Shown in pieces: positions 17,015 to 25,816 of a stretch of DNA of 64,000 nt. The position numbers and the translations under genes are program-made. Positions within the stretch are counted from its first letter, which is position 1; each line of letters begins with the position of its first letter. This stretch comes from DASRFR01 sp035651455 (GTDB lineage: Bacteria; Acidobacteriota; Terriglobia; Terriglobales; Acidobacteriaceae), in the NCBI GenBank assembly GCA_035651455.1, contig DASRFR010000058.1, positions 372,001-436,000 of the forward strand. The letters run 5' to 3'. A model generated the notes under the pieces. It was given only the letters and a program-made list of their open reading frames with translations. It ran no database searches and was not told the origin of the DNA.

Positions 17015-18688
17015 TTATGCTACCTTGCTCAGGTACTGATGAATAAACTGCACTGCTACCGAGCCCTCGCCCACCCCCGAAGCCACGCGCTTCACCGACC
17101 CGTGGCGCACGTCGCCGACTGCGAAGATGCCGGGAACGCTGGTCTCCAGCAGGAATGGGTCGCGTTCTAACGTCCAGGTCTTGGGAAGCTTCCCATCGCG
17201 GATGAGATCCGGGCCGGTAAGGATAAATCCCCGTTCGTCGCGTAATACCAAGTCACCCAGCCAGTCGGTTTGCGGCAACGCCCCGATGTAGATGTAAACC
17301 GAGGTGGCAGGCACGCGTTCGGTTTTCCCGGTATCGCTGCACAGCACAGAAATCTCCTCCAGGTGTGACGACCCGTGAACTTCGCGAAGTGAAGCGTGCG
17401 TCCAGAGTTGGATGTTCGGCCGCTCTTTGATCTGATCGATCAGGTACTGCGACATGGTGCTAGACAGCGAGCTGCCGCGCAGCAGCATGATGACTTTGTC
17501 CGCGTAGCGCGAGAAATTCATGGCTGCCTGGCCGGCCGAATTCGCACCGCCTACGACGTAAACGGTTTCGTTCTTGCACGACAGCGCTTCTGCCGCGCTT
17601 CCGCCGTAGTAGACGCCAGCCCCCTGGAGCCGCTCCATCCCCGGTACCTCCAGCCGACGCCATTGCACGCCGGTCGCAATCATCATGGTGTGGCAAGATA
17701 ACTCGGCTCCATCCCCAAGTCTCAAAATTCTGTAAGGACCCTCCACCCGCATTGCTGTGGCTTCCTGCGGCGACAGCAGCTCGACTCCGAAACGTTCCGC
17801 CTGCGCGAGCGCCCGGCGCGCCAGATCGTTGCCGCTCAACCCGCTGGGAAACCCGAGATAGTTTTCGATTTTCGAACTCAACCCCGCCTGTCCTCCCGGA
17901 GCCTCTCGCTCCAGCATGACGGTTTTCAGTCCTTCCGAGGCGCCATACACGGCAGCCGCCAGACCTGCCGGCCCGGCCCCCACAATGGCAAGATCGTAGA
18001 AATTAGTCTGTGCCTGCGTCCGGCGTCCAATCTTGGTCGCGACTTCCGAGGGAGGAGGCTCCAGCAGGCGCGTCCCATCTGGAAACAGCAGGATCGGCAA
18101 CTCGCTCGCTTCATCCCCCAGCAGATCGAGCAACCGCTTAGTTTCGGGATCGTTGGCTGTGAGTTCGACATCGAGCCACTGGTACGGCACGTGATTGCGC
18201 GCCAGAAAATCGCGTAGCTCGTAGGAGCGGGGCGACCAGCGCGTCCCCAGCAACCGGATACCCTCGAACGGCGGGTGATAATTCTGTTGCCAATCTTCCA
18301 GCAAATCGTCCAGCGCCGGATACAAATGTTCGCTGGGCGGGTCCCACGGCTTCATAAAGAAGTAATCGATGTTCGCCTTGTTGATCGCGCCGATGGCCGC
18401 ATTGGTGTCGGCATACGCTGTCAACAGCGCGCGCTTGGCGTTCGGATAAAGGTTCATCGCCTGCGTCAGGAAATCCACGCCATCCATCTTCGGCATGCGT
18501 TGGTCCGCTAGAAGCAGCGCCACGGCATTGTTGCGCAGGCTCAATTGTTTCAGCGTTTCCAGCCCGGTAACCGGCGACTCCTCGCTCATGATGCGGAATC
18601 GATCTCCATAATGCGATCGCAGGTCGCGCTCAATGGCACCCAGAACATCTCTATCATCGTCAACACTCATTAAAACCGGTTTTGGCAT
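17015..18688 (-). CDS. Response-regulator receiver fused to glutaredoxin-like and thioredoxin-reductase-like FAD domains
   Basis: A 557-aa fusion. Residues 1-125 are a receiver with acidic D10-D12, phospho-acceptor D62 (LADQRMPKMDG) and K113 (FMKPW). Residues 145-215 resemble a glutaredoxin fold, but the CxxC position reads TRWSPRS. Residues 230-557 are a thioredoxin-reductase-like flavoprotein with the FAD motif GAGPAG (237-242), the NADPH motif VVGGANSAG and a C-terminal GDVRHG; the active CxxC is replaced by GGSA near 362-365. Phosphorylation could therefore gate an NAD(P)H:flavin oxidoreductase that does not use a disulfide. ATG 18688 is chosen over TTG 18703. The partner kinase lies 5 nt downstream. 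Confidence 0.88.
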   Translation of the reverse strand: MPKPVLMSVDDDRDVLGAIERDLRSHYGDRFRIMSEESPVTGLETLKQLSLRNNAVALLLADQRMPKMDGVDFLTQAMNLYPNAKRALLTAYADTNAAIGAINKANIDYFFMKPWDPPSEHLYPALDDLLEDWQQNYHPPFEGIRLLGTRWSPRSYELRDFLARNHVPYQWLDVELTANDPETKRLLDLLGDEASELPILLFPDGTRLLEPPPSEVATKIGRRTQAQTNFYDLAIVGAGPAGLAAAVYGASEGLKTVMLEREAPGGQAGLSSKIENYLGFPSGLSGNDLARRALAQAERFGVELLSPQEATAMRVEGPYRILRLGDGAELSCHTMMIATGVQWRRLEVPGMERLQGAGVYYGGSAAEALSCKNETVYVVGGANSAGQAAMNFSRYADKVIMLLRGSSLSSTMSQYLIDQIKERPNIQLWTHASLREVHGSSHLEEISVLCSDTGKTERVPATSVYIYIGALPQTDWLGDLVLRDERGFILTGPDLIRDGKLPKTWTLERDPFLLETSVPGIFAVGDVRHGSVKRVASGVGEGSVAVQFIHQYLSKVA

Positions 18689-18690
18689 AT

Positions 18691-18703
18691 TTGATCCGAT
18701 CAA
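18691..18703. promoter_or_regulatory. Short palindrome at the translation start of the receiver-reductase gene
   Basis: TTGATCCGATCAA is a perfect 6-bp inverted repeat with a 1-base centre, ending 3 nt before the ATG. It resembles an FNR box (TTGAT-N4-ATCAA) but is one base short, so FNR binding is doubtful. It could be an autoregulatory site or chance. Confidence 0.3.
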
Positions 18704-18905
18704 TCCCTTGGGGCGCGAGAGTAAAGTTTAGTGAATGATTGGACTAGGAGTGAAACTAAAGCCCATTAGATATATGTGGCTGCCCTTTGGTCGCTGAGAT
18801 TTGCGGCGCACCTCTTGTCAGGCAATCCTTTGTGCCAATCGAGCATCCGATACAAAACCTGGCCCTTGCTGTAACAGCACGGGGCTGCAAAAGTGAGGTC
18901 ATGAG

Positions 18906-19475
18906 ATGCCGGATCGAACTCTCAGTGGTATGCGCATTGCAATACTTGCCACCGATGGAGTGGAACAGCCCGAACTTACGGAACCGCGCAAGGCATTGGA
19001 CGATGCCGGCGCACGCACAACGCTTATAAGTCCGAAAAGCGGGCAGTTGCAAGCGTTCCAACATCACGACAAAGGCGACAAGTTCGACATTGACATGGTC
19101 TTGGACGACGCCGACCCGAACGATTTCGATGCCGTGCTTCTTCCCGGCGGCGCGCTCAATGCCGACGCGATCCGCGTCGTCCCGGCAGCCCAGAAGTTTG
19201 TCCGCGCTATCCAGGAGAGCGGCAAGCCGGTGGCGGTCATTTGTCACGCTCCCTGGTTGCTCGTCTCAGCCAACCTGGTCAAAGGCAGAAAAATGACGAG
19301 CTATCACACCATTCAGGACGATTTGCGCAATGCTGGCGCGGACTGGGCCGACAAAGAAGTTATTGTGGATGATAACTGGGTGAGCAGCCGCCAGCCTTCC
19401 GACATTCCGGCTTTCAATCGCGAGATGATCACGCTTTTTGCCGAGCGGCAGACGCGCGGCAAACGGGCGGCGTAA
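18906..19475 (+). CDS. DJ-1/PfpI family protein (type 1 glutamine amidotransferase-like)
   Basis: A 189-aa cytoplasmic protein of the PfpI/YhbO class. The catalytic triad elements are visible: E20 (DGVEQPEL), nucleophile C113 followed by H114 (VICHAPW). Members act as stress-induced proteases, chaperones or glyoxalase/deglycase-type enzymes, so the exact activity cannot be read from sequence. The start at 18906 has GAGG 8 nt upstream. It is transcribed alone, divergent from the receiver-reductase gene, across a 217-nt gap that holds no other gene. Confidence 0.9.
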   Translation: MPDRTLSGMRIAILATDGVEQPELTEPRKALDDAGARTTLISPKSGQLQAFQHHDKGDKFDIDMVLDDADPNDFDAVLLPGGALNADAIRVVPAAQKFVRAIQESGKPVAVICHAPWLLVSANLVKGRKMTSYHTIQDDLRNAGADWADKEVIVDDNWVSSRQPSDIPAFNREMITLFAERQTRGKRAA

Positions 19476-19571
19476 ACGGGAGTCCCAGGCGGGGCGGCAC
19501 TTGTTCGCAGTCGCTGCCCTGCCTTTAAATCATGGCCGCAAATCACGCGCGGAACAGCTTAAAATAAGCGA

Positions 19572-20786
19572 ATGAAGCGCTCCGGCATGGCCGACTTGCC
19601 GCTCCATGGCGGCCGTGTGCCGCCCTGGCTGGCTGAGCGCATGACCAGACTTGGCACCGCGATCAGTGAAAGTGTGGTGTACCACTCCGGTGCCGGCGAA
19701 CTGCTGTCCCGCCTCAGCGATCCTTTCTGGTTCCAGGCCCTGGGCTGTGTGATGGGCATGGATTGGCACTCCTCGGGTATCACCACTTCGGTGTTGGGTG
19801 CGCTTAAGCGCGGCCTGAACCCGCGCGCGCATGAACTCGGAATCTACGTCTGTGGCGGCCGGGGACGGCATTCGCGGCGCACTCCTGACGAATTACGCGA
19901 CGTAGCGGAAAAGCAGAACCTGGACGGAGACTCGCTGGCGCGCACCAGTCGCCTGACTGCCCGCATCGACAACAACGCTATCGCCGACGGTTTCCAGCTC
20001 TACTTGCACAGTTTCATCGTGAGCAAAGCCGGAGAGTGGGCCGTAGTGCAGCAAGGCATGAATGAATCGACCGGCCTGGCGCGCCGCTATCATTGGCACT
20101 CGGCGACCGTGCGCGACTTCATCTCGGAGCCACATGCCGCCATTGTCGGTGATCATCAGGGAACGATCATGAACCTGGTCGACCGCGACGCCAAAGCGGC
20201 GCAGACGGCCATGCTCGCGATTGTCAACCAGGAACCTGCGCGGACTTTGGCGGAACTGCCCCATCTGCGCATGCCGTCTCATCACGACGTCCACCCAGCC
20301 GATGTAGACGAAAAGCGGCTGGGAGCTGTGCTCGCGCTCGCCCACGAACGCGATTTGAGAGATTTCGCTTCTCTTCTCTTGCTGGAGAAACTCGGTCCAC
20401 GCACATTGCAATCTTTGGCGCTGATTGCGGAAGTTGTACATGGCGCTCCCGTCCGCTTCTCGGATCCCGCGCGCTTCTCATTTGCGCACGGCGGCAAGGA
20501 TGGCCATCCCTTCCCCGTTCCCCTCAAGACCTACGACGCATCCCTCGGTGTGCTGCGGCGGTCCCTGCATTCGGCAAAGCTCGGTGACCCCGATAAGATG
20601 GATGGCCTTGCCCGCCTCGATCGTTTCACCCGCAGTATCGAACGCTTCTACGGTCCCGCCGCGAACGTGAGCGCGGCTATAGCGCACGAAAAACGAATTT
20701 CCCCGACACTCGGCGGACGCACGGTGTTTGACGATCGCCCGAAGCCCTCTCGGGACGGCAAACAATTATCGCTGTTCTCAAAATAA
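19572..20786 (+). CDS. DUF763 domain-containing protein
   Basis: A 404-aa protein recognised as DUF763 by its N-terminus (MKRSGMADLPLHGGRVPPWL), the HSSGITTSVLGALKRGLNPR motif and the conserved segment GMNESTGLARRYHWHS. The family occurs in archaea and bacteria and has no assigned biochemical function. It has no signal peptide or membrane segment. The many conserved Arg, His and Asp residues suggest an enzyme or nucleic-acid-binding protein, but this is only an impression. It is transcribed alone, 96 nt after the PfpI gene. Confidence 0.8.
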   Translation: MKRSGMADLPLHGGRVPPWLAERMTRLGTAISESVVYHSGAGELLSRLSDPFWFQALGCVMGMDWHSSGITTSVLGALKRGLNPRAHELGIYVCGGRGRHSRRTPDELRDVAEKQNLDGDSLARTSRLTARIDNNAIADGFQLYLHSFIVSKAGEWAVVQQGMNESTGLARRYHWHSATVRDFISEPHAAIVGDHQGTIMNLVDRDAKAAQTAMLAIVNQEPARTLAELPHLRMPSHHDVHPADVDEKRLGAVLALAHERDLRDFASLLLLEKLGPRTLQSLALIAEVVHGAPVRFSDPARFSFAHGGKDGHPFPVPLKTYDASLGVLRRSLHSAKLGDPDKMDGLARLDRFTRSIERFYGPAANVSAAIAHEKRISPTLGGRTVFDDRPKPSRDGKQLSLFSK

Positions 20787-20845
20787 CTTCCGGATGCTTA
20801 CGTGCGCATGATTGGGCCATGCGGCCGCGAGTTTTCGCAGGTGAG

Positions 20846-22102
20846 CTATTGCCGCGGTTTCGGCGGGTTCGGTGCCGTTGACGATCCCGATGCATTCTTT
20901 GCCGTCGCCGATTCTGAAGATGCCGCTTTCGCTCCGGTGCTGAGCTTCACCGAGTTGTTCTTGCTGCTCTTCTTCGTATCCACTTGCACTGACGGAGTGC
21001 TCTGCACATTCGCGGTATCAACCCACACCACATCCATTCTCCCGCTCGGAGCACGCGATTGAATCGTTCGGCTCTCCGTCTTCGTGTTATCCACTCCCGG
21101 ACGCACGATGTCGATCACTTTCTGGGTGGTCGTGAGCCCTGCCCCGGGATCCGCCGGTACTGGCTGCTGCACTTCCTGCTCGGTGGTCTGCACTCCGCCT
21201 GCGCCGCTTCGCTGCACTGTGGTGGCGCGCTGCGTGAGTTGCAATCGTCCGTCGGGCGCCGCGCCCGGCAGGTTGGTCGAGTAGCTCTCCACCGTTTGCT
21301 TCTTTTCGCCGGGTTCATTCTGCGATTGCTTCGTGACCGTGCGGTCTGTGACCGCAAAGCTCCCGTTCAAGTCGGGACGAAGCACCGTCTCGTCGACACT
21401 GCGATCTTTACCTTCTCCTGTGATCTTGCCCTGCCGGATCTCGCTCACCTGCCAGCCGCCGTTGCCATCCGGCAGTGAGGTGCTTTTTTTGTACTCGACT
21501 GTGTGCTCTCCTGTGCGCGCCTCGCGTTGCTCGCTCTTGCTCACCGCCGAAAAACCGCCATTCGAGTCGGGCGCAAGCAGGGTGGTGCTGATATTGCGGA
21601 TTCCCGGAGCAACCTGGATCGAATCCTCCACCTCACGGCTGATGACCTGAAGATTGCCATTTGCGTCCGGATTTGACGTGCTCCGGGTAATTTTTTGCTC
21701 GCCGTTCGCGGAGCCGCGCTTCTCCTCTTCCGTTACCTGGGTAAGTGTGCGCTGCCCGTCCGGGTTTCTTGCATAGCTTCGCCGCACCGTCTTCACCGTC
21801 TCCGCGTCTACGCGCACTGACTCAGTTTCAACATCCAGGTAAGGCTGGTAGCGGCCGTCGCTCAGGCCCTGTACGCTTTGCTTGTCGATCGTTCGCCCGT
21901 CCGATTCGACGTGTGATGCCGTGATTCGCGTCGGGTTCTGAGTCCCACTCGGGTCGCTCTGTTGCGTGCTCGAACTCCAGGACTGGTTTGCCGCCCCGCT
22001 GTTGTCGGATGTGGTTTGCGCGACCGAGGTCACGGGGCAAAGCGCACCCGCCAGCAGGCAGACAAGAACAGCAGTTGCGTAACCGGAAACTCTGAATTCC
22101 AC
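20846..22102 (-). CDS. Secreted repeat protein of unknown function
   Basis: A 418-aa exported protein. A signal peptide (about 1-28, ending TSVAQ) is followed by about nine degenerate repeats of 30-40 residues. The best units read PDANGNLQVISREV, PDSNGGFSAVSKSE, PDGNGGWQVSEIRQ and PDLNGSFAVTDRTV. Each is a PDxNG turn followed by an alternating beta-like strand ending in a charged Thr/Glu/Lys-rich segment. The C-terminus is low-complexity Ser/Ala/Lys. There is no cysteine after the signal and no enzyme motif, so a beta-structured surface or periplasmic repeat protein is likely. I do not recognise a named family. Confidence 0.75.
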   Translation of the reverse strand: MEFRVSGYATAVLVCLLAGALCPVTSVAQTTSDNSGAANQSWSSSTQQSDPSGTQNPTRITASHVESDGRTIDKQSVQGLSDGRYQPYLDVETESVRVDAETVKTVRRSYARNPDGQRTLTQVTEEEKRGSANGEQKITRSTSNPDANGNLQVISREVEDSIQVAPGIRNISTTLLAPDSNGGFSAVSKSEQREARTGEHTVEYKKSTSLPDGNGGWQVSEIRQGKITGEGKDRSVDETVLRPDLNGSFAVTDRTVTKQSQNEPGEKKQTVESYSTNLPGAAPDGRLQLTQRATTVQRSGAGGVQTTEQEVQQPVPADPGAGLTTTQKVIDIVRPGVDNTKTESRTIQSRAPSGRMDVVWVDTANVQSTPSVQVDTKKSSKNNSVKLSTGAKAASSESATAKNASGSSTAPNPPKPRQ

Positions 22103-22307
22103 GACGCACCCCCAATCGCCCCTATTCTAGCCTCGCAGAATGAATGTGGTGGGAAATCCGGCATTGAGCGGTTCCCCGCTTACCTCCCAGCCTGACGCTG
22201 AGTTCATGAACAGATTGTCATTGTGCGTACAACGAGGTGTCAGTTGAGTCCAGTAGCCTGAAAACAATATACCGACTCGCCCTGTTTTGATACTTCCGGA
22301 GAGAGAA

Positions 22308-23660
22308 ATGGCCAACGCAGTTTCCCTTCGTTCTGCTTACGAGGAGCACGTCAATCCTCAATGGGTACGGCTGCTCGATCTGCTCGAAATGAATGTGGCC
22401 TACACGCATTGTCGCGGCGCAGAGCTAAACACTGCGGACGGCAAGACTTTCCTTGATTTCCTCTCCGGCTATTGTGTCCACAACGTCGGCCATAACCATC
22501 CTGACGTCATTGCGGCGCTCAAATCAGAACTCGACCTGAGCGGCCCGGCGATGCTTCAAAGCCACGTTCCAGAACTGGCTGGCGAACTTGCCGAAACCCT
22601 GTGCCGGCTCGCCGGGGGATGTCTGGAAAAAGTCTTTTTTGCGAGTTCCGGCAGCGAGGGCGTCGAGAGTGCGATTAAGTTTTCCCGCGCGCACACCGGG
22701 CGCACCGGCCTGCTGTACGCGGAAGGCGCCTTTCACGGCTTGACCTGCGGCGCGCTTTCCTTGATGGGCAACTCTTTCTGGCGCGAAGGTTTCGGTCCCT
22801 TGTTGCCGGGCACGGATTCAGTGCCATTCGGAAATCTCGACTTCCTGTCCACGAAGCTGGCTACTCGTCAATTTGCTGCCTTCATCGTCGAACCGCTACA
22901 GGCCGAGGCCGGCATCCAGATTCCTGATCCGAATTACCTGCAAGCCGCTCAGGCGCTGTGCAAACGCTACGGCACCCTGTTCGTGCTGGATGAGGTTCAG
23001 ACCGGGATGTTCCGCACCGGGCCGTTCTTGGCAGCGCAGCACTTTGGCGTCGAGCCCGACATGGTGATCCTTGCCAAGGCGCTCAGTGGCGGACTGGTGC
23101 CGGTCGGCGCCGTTCTGATGAGCAATGACGTGTATGAGTCCGTCTATAGCTCCCTGAAGCGCGCGATTGTGCACACTTCCACTTACAGTGAAAACGCTCT
23201 CGCCATGCGCGCCGGCCTCGCCACCATCCAGGTCCTGCAGAACGACAAGCTTGGAAAACGGGCTGCTGCCCTCGGCGAGGAGCTTCGCATTCGATTGCGT
23301 CAGGCGCTATCCGGCTTCGAGATGGTCAAGGATGTCCGCGGCCTGGGTCTTCTTTCCGGAATCCAATTCACGGCGCCATCCAAACTGAGCCTGCGCATTC
23401 CTTTTGAAGCTTTCCTGCAGATTCATCGCGGCATGTTCGGACAGATGCTAGTGATGCGCCTCTTCCGGCAGCACCGCATACTGACCCAGATCTGCGGCAA
23501 TAATTTCATGGTGCTGAAGGCGGCGCCACCATTGGTGGTCGAATCCGGCATGATCGAAACCTTTGTGACCGCGTTGCGCGGTGTAGTTGAAGAGGTCCAT
23601 GCTTCGAAGGCTTTCTGGACCGATGCGCTAGGCCTGGCGCGAAGGGCGGCAAACATTTGA
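22308..23660 (+). CDS. Class III PLP-dependent aminotransferase (acetylornithine/HpnO-like)
   Basis: A 450-aa fold-type I aminotransferase. Schiff-base K257 lies in VILAKALSGG, the PLP-ring Asp is D228 (VLDEVQTGMFRTG), and the phosphate-binding segment reads SSGSEGVE. The start at 22308 follows GGAGAGAG. The family includes acetylornithine, ornithine, diaminobutyrate and hopanoid (HpnO) aminotransferases. With a hopanoid operon 9 kb away in the same window, conversion of a C35 hopanoid aldehyde to aminobacteriohopanetriol is possible, but the immediate neighbours are a two-component system. The amine substrate is therefore open. Confidence 0.85.
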   Translation: MANAVSLRSAYEEHVNPQWVRLLDLLEMNVAYTHCRGAELNTADGKTFLDFLSGYCVHNVGHNHPDVIAALKSELDLSGPAMLQSHVPELAGELAETLCRLAGGCLEKVFFASSGSEGVESAIKFSRAHTGRTGLLYAEGAFHGLTCGALSLMGNSFWREGFGPLLPGTDSVPFGNLDFLSTKLATRQFAAFIVEPLQAEAGIQIPDPNYLQAAQALCKRYGTLFVLDEVQTGMFRTGPFLAAQHFGVEPDMVILAKALSGGLVPVGAVLMSNDVYESVYSSLKRAIVHTSTYSENALAMRAGLATIQVLQNDKLGKRAAALGEELRIRLRQALSGFEMVKDVRGLGLLSGIQFTAPSKLSLRIPFEAFLQIHRGMFGQMLVMRLFRQHRILTQICGNNFMVLKAAPPLVVESGMIETFVTALRGVVEEVHASKAFWTDALGLARRAANI

Positions 23661-23680
23661 AACTGGAGGAGCATCTTACA

Positions 23681-24397
23681 ATGGGCAGTATCGCCGACTA
23701 CAATAGGCCGACCGCTCCCATGCGATTACTTCTTGTCGAAGATGACCCGGCGATTCAAGGTTTTTTGAAGCGTTCGCTATCCGAGGCCGGGTACCAGGTT
23801 GATGCTGCCGCAAATGCCAAATCCGGCGAGCAGTTGGCCTTGGAAGGCATTCATGACGCCTTCATCATCGACCTCGGTCTGCCTGATTCAGACGGTCTCG
23901 ATTTGATTGCCCGCTGCCGCGCTCAAGGAAGTTCGGCGCCTGTACTTATACTTTCCGCGCGCCGCTCGGTCGACGAGCGCGTGCGTGGTCTGGAGCAGGG
24001 TGGCGACGACTATCTCACCAAGCCCTTTGCCCTGGCGGAACTGCTGGCCCGGCTGCGCAATCTGCTGCGCCGCCGCGCGCCGGCCGCTCAGGATTCCGCT
24101 CGCCTACAGGTCGCGGATTTGCGTCTGGATCTTATCCGCCGCGAAGCTTGGCGTGGCGATCAGCAGCTTCAACTCACGCCTCAGGAATTCTCCCTGCTGG
24201 AGTATCTTGTCCGCAATGAAGGGCGGGTCGTGACTCGCACCATGATCCTCGATCATGTCTGGAAAATGAGAATCGATCCCGCAACTAATGTTGTCGACGT
24301 GCATATTTACCGGCTGCGGAACAAGGTCGATCCTGCCAATGTTCGGCCGCTGATTCACACCATCCGTGGAGTCGGGTATGTTCTCAAAGGCTCCTGA
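23681..24397 (+). CDS. OmpR-family response regulator
   Basis: A 238-aa DNA-binding regulator: receiver domain with the VEDD acidic pair, phospho-acceptor Asp in FIIDLGLPD and Lys in YLTKPF, then a winged-helix output domain ending in HTIRGVGYVLKG. The start at 23681 is favoured by GGAGGAG 9 nt upstream; ATG 23720 (MRLLLVEDD) is the conserved domain start and a realistic alternative. It follows the aminotransferase by 20 nt and overlaps the kinase gene by 20 nt, so the three are probably co-transcribed. Confidence 0.92.
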   Translation: MGSIADYNRPTAPMRLLLVEDDPAIQGFLKRSLSEAGYQVDAAANAKSGEQLALEGIHDAFIIDLGLPDSDGLDLIARCRAQGSSAPVLILSARRSVDERVRGLEQGGDDYLTKPFALAELLARLRNLLRRRAPAAQDSARLQVADLRLDLIRREAWRGDQQLQLTPQEFSLLEYLVRNEGRVVTRTMILDHVWKMRIDPATNVVDVHIYRLRNKVDPANVRPLIHTIRGVGYVLKGS

Positions 24398-25805
24398 GCG
24401 TTGTACCGCCGCCTGGCGCATTGCGATTTGGACGACGCTGGCTTTCGCCTTCGGCACCGCCCTAGCCTTCTTCATCGTCTATTTTGTCGTCGAACAGGGA
24501 TTTCGTCAGCGCAGTGATGCCTGGCTGAGCGGCGAAGCGGAGGTGCTCGCCCAGGTCGCCGAAACCACGCCTCGCGACAGCCTGTACGATCGCATTGTCG
24601 AGGAAGTGGCCGAACTCGCTACTCAGGAAGTTCCTGGCGAGCGTAACGCTCGTGGGCAGCGCCTGAATTCCGTTTTCTTCCTGCAGATGAATCCCAACGG
24701 CGGCGAGCCCTTGTGGGTAGGCCCCGGTCCCAAAGAGCCCGTTCTTGACGCCATTCGCAGCGCGCAATTCTCCTCTGGAATTCCCCAATCCCTCTACGTC
24801 AGCGGATGGAAATCCTCGTATCGCGTGGTCGCGCGCATGTCGAGTCGTGGCGGCACTCTCTACCTCGGTCTTTCCGATCGCGATGCCCGGCATATGCTCC
24901 ACCGCATGATGTACCGCTTCATTTGGGTGTGGTGCGGTATGGTGTTGTTCGGGTTCTTGATTTCTTATCTCAGTGCTCGCCGCACCCTGCGGCGCGTGGA
25001 GCGCATTTCCGAGACCGTGTCCAAGATTGGCAGCGACGACTTGAGCACGCGCTTGCCGGAAGGCCACACGCCCGATGAGATCTCCCGCCTGGCGCATACC
25101 TTCAATCGCATGCTGGAAAGAATTCGCACCTCGGTGAATCAGTTGCGAACCGTCACCGACTCTGTGGCCCACGACCTCAAAAGTCCGGTGACCTCCATTC
25201 GGGGCAAATTGGAAGTCGCACTCTCCAGCCCCCATGGTGCCTGGCGTGAATCTGTGGCCGACGCCATCGAAGAACTCGACAAGATGTCGCAACTCCTCAA
25301 CACCACGCTTGATCTGGCCGAAGCCGAGGCGGGCGCGCTGCGCTTGAATCGATCTGTGGTGGATTTCTCGCAGGTGCTCGGCCACTTGCTTGACCTTTAT
25401 CAGCCCGCCATGGCGGAACGGCATCATACCTTGCATGCCTCTCTCGAATCCGGCGTCGCCATCGACGCTGACTTACCGCTTTTGAACAGGGCGCTCGGCA
25501 ATCTCTTCGATAACGAACTCACCCATCTTCCCGAGGGCTGCCAGATCGAGGTTCAGCTGCGCTCTCGCGACGGATCGGCCGAACTCGCGATCGCGGATAA
25601 CGGCCCCGGTTTTCCTCCTGACATGGCCGCGCGTGCATTCGAACGCTTCGTCAAAGGCGAGCACTCTCCCGGGCACGGGCTCGGCCTGGCTTTTGTGGAT
25701 GCCGTCGTCCAGGCTCACGGGGGCAAAGCGCAGGTTGCGGATCGCCGCGGCGGCGGAGCCATAATCACTTTGTCTCTGCCGGTAGCCGTACTGCAGAACG
25801 TTTAG
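24378..25805 (+). CDS. HAMP-domain sensor histidine kinase
   Basis: A 475-aa membrane kinase. TM1 (about 15-40) and TM2 (about 175-200) flank a periplasmic sensor region without an obvious known fold, followed by HAMP, HisKA with His in VAHDLKSPVTS, and HATPase with G1 (DNGPGFP) and G2 (GHGLGLAF) boxes. The N-box is slightly divergent (NLFDNELTH). It partners the OmpR-type regulator whose gene it overlaps. ATG 24378 has GGAG 5 nt upstream; GTG 24366 is an alternative. The signal sensed is not evident. Confidence 0.92.
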   Translation: MFSKAPERCTAAWRIAIWTTLAFAFGTALAFFIVYFVVEQGFRQRSDAWLSGEAEVLAQVAETTPRDSLYDRIVEEVAELATQEVPGERNARGQRLNSVFFLQMNPNGGEPLWVGPGPKEPVLDAIRSAQFSSGIPQSLYVSGWKSSYRVVARMSSRGGTLYLGLSDRDARHMLHRMMYRFIWVWCGMVLFGFLISYLSARRTLRRVERISETVSKIGSDDLSTRLPEGHTPDEISRLAHTFNRMLERIRTSVNQLRTVTDSVAHDLKSPVTSIRGKLEVALSSPHGAWRESVADAIEELDKMSQLLNTTLDLAEAEAGALRLNRSVVDFSQVLGHLLDLYQPAMAERHHTLHASLESGVAIDADLPLLNRALGNLFDNELTHLPEGCQIEVQLRSRDGSAELAIADNGPGFPPDMAARAFERFVKGEHSPGHGLGLAFVDAVVQAHGGKAQVADRRGGGAIITLSLPVAVLQNV

Positions 25806-25816
25806 GGAACCAGCCC

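Noticed and set aside
18691..18703. FNR box at the start of the receiver-reductase gene
   Set aside because: The half-sites TTGAT/ATCAA are separated by 3, not 4, bases.
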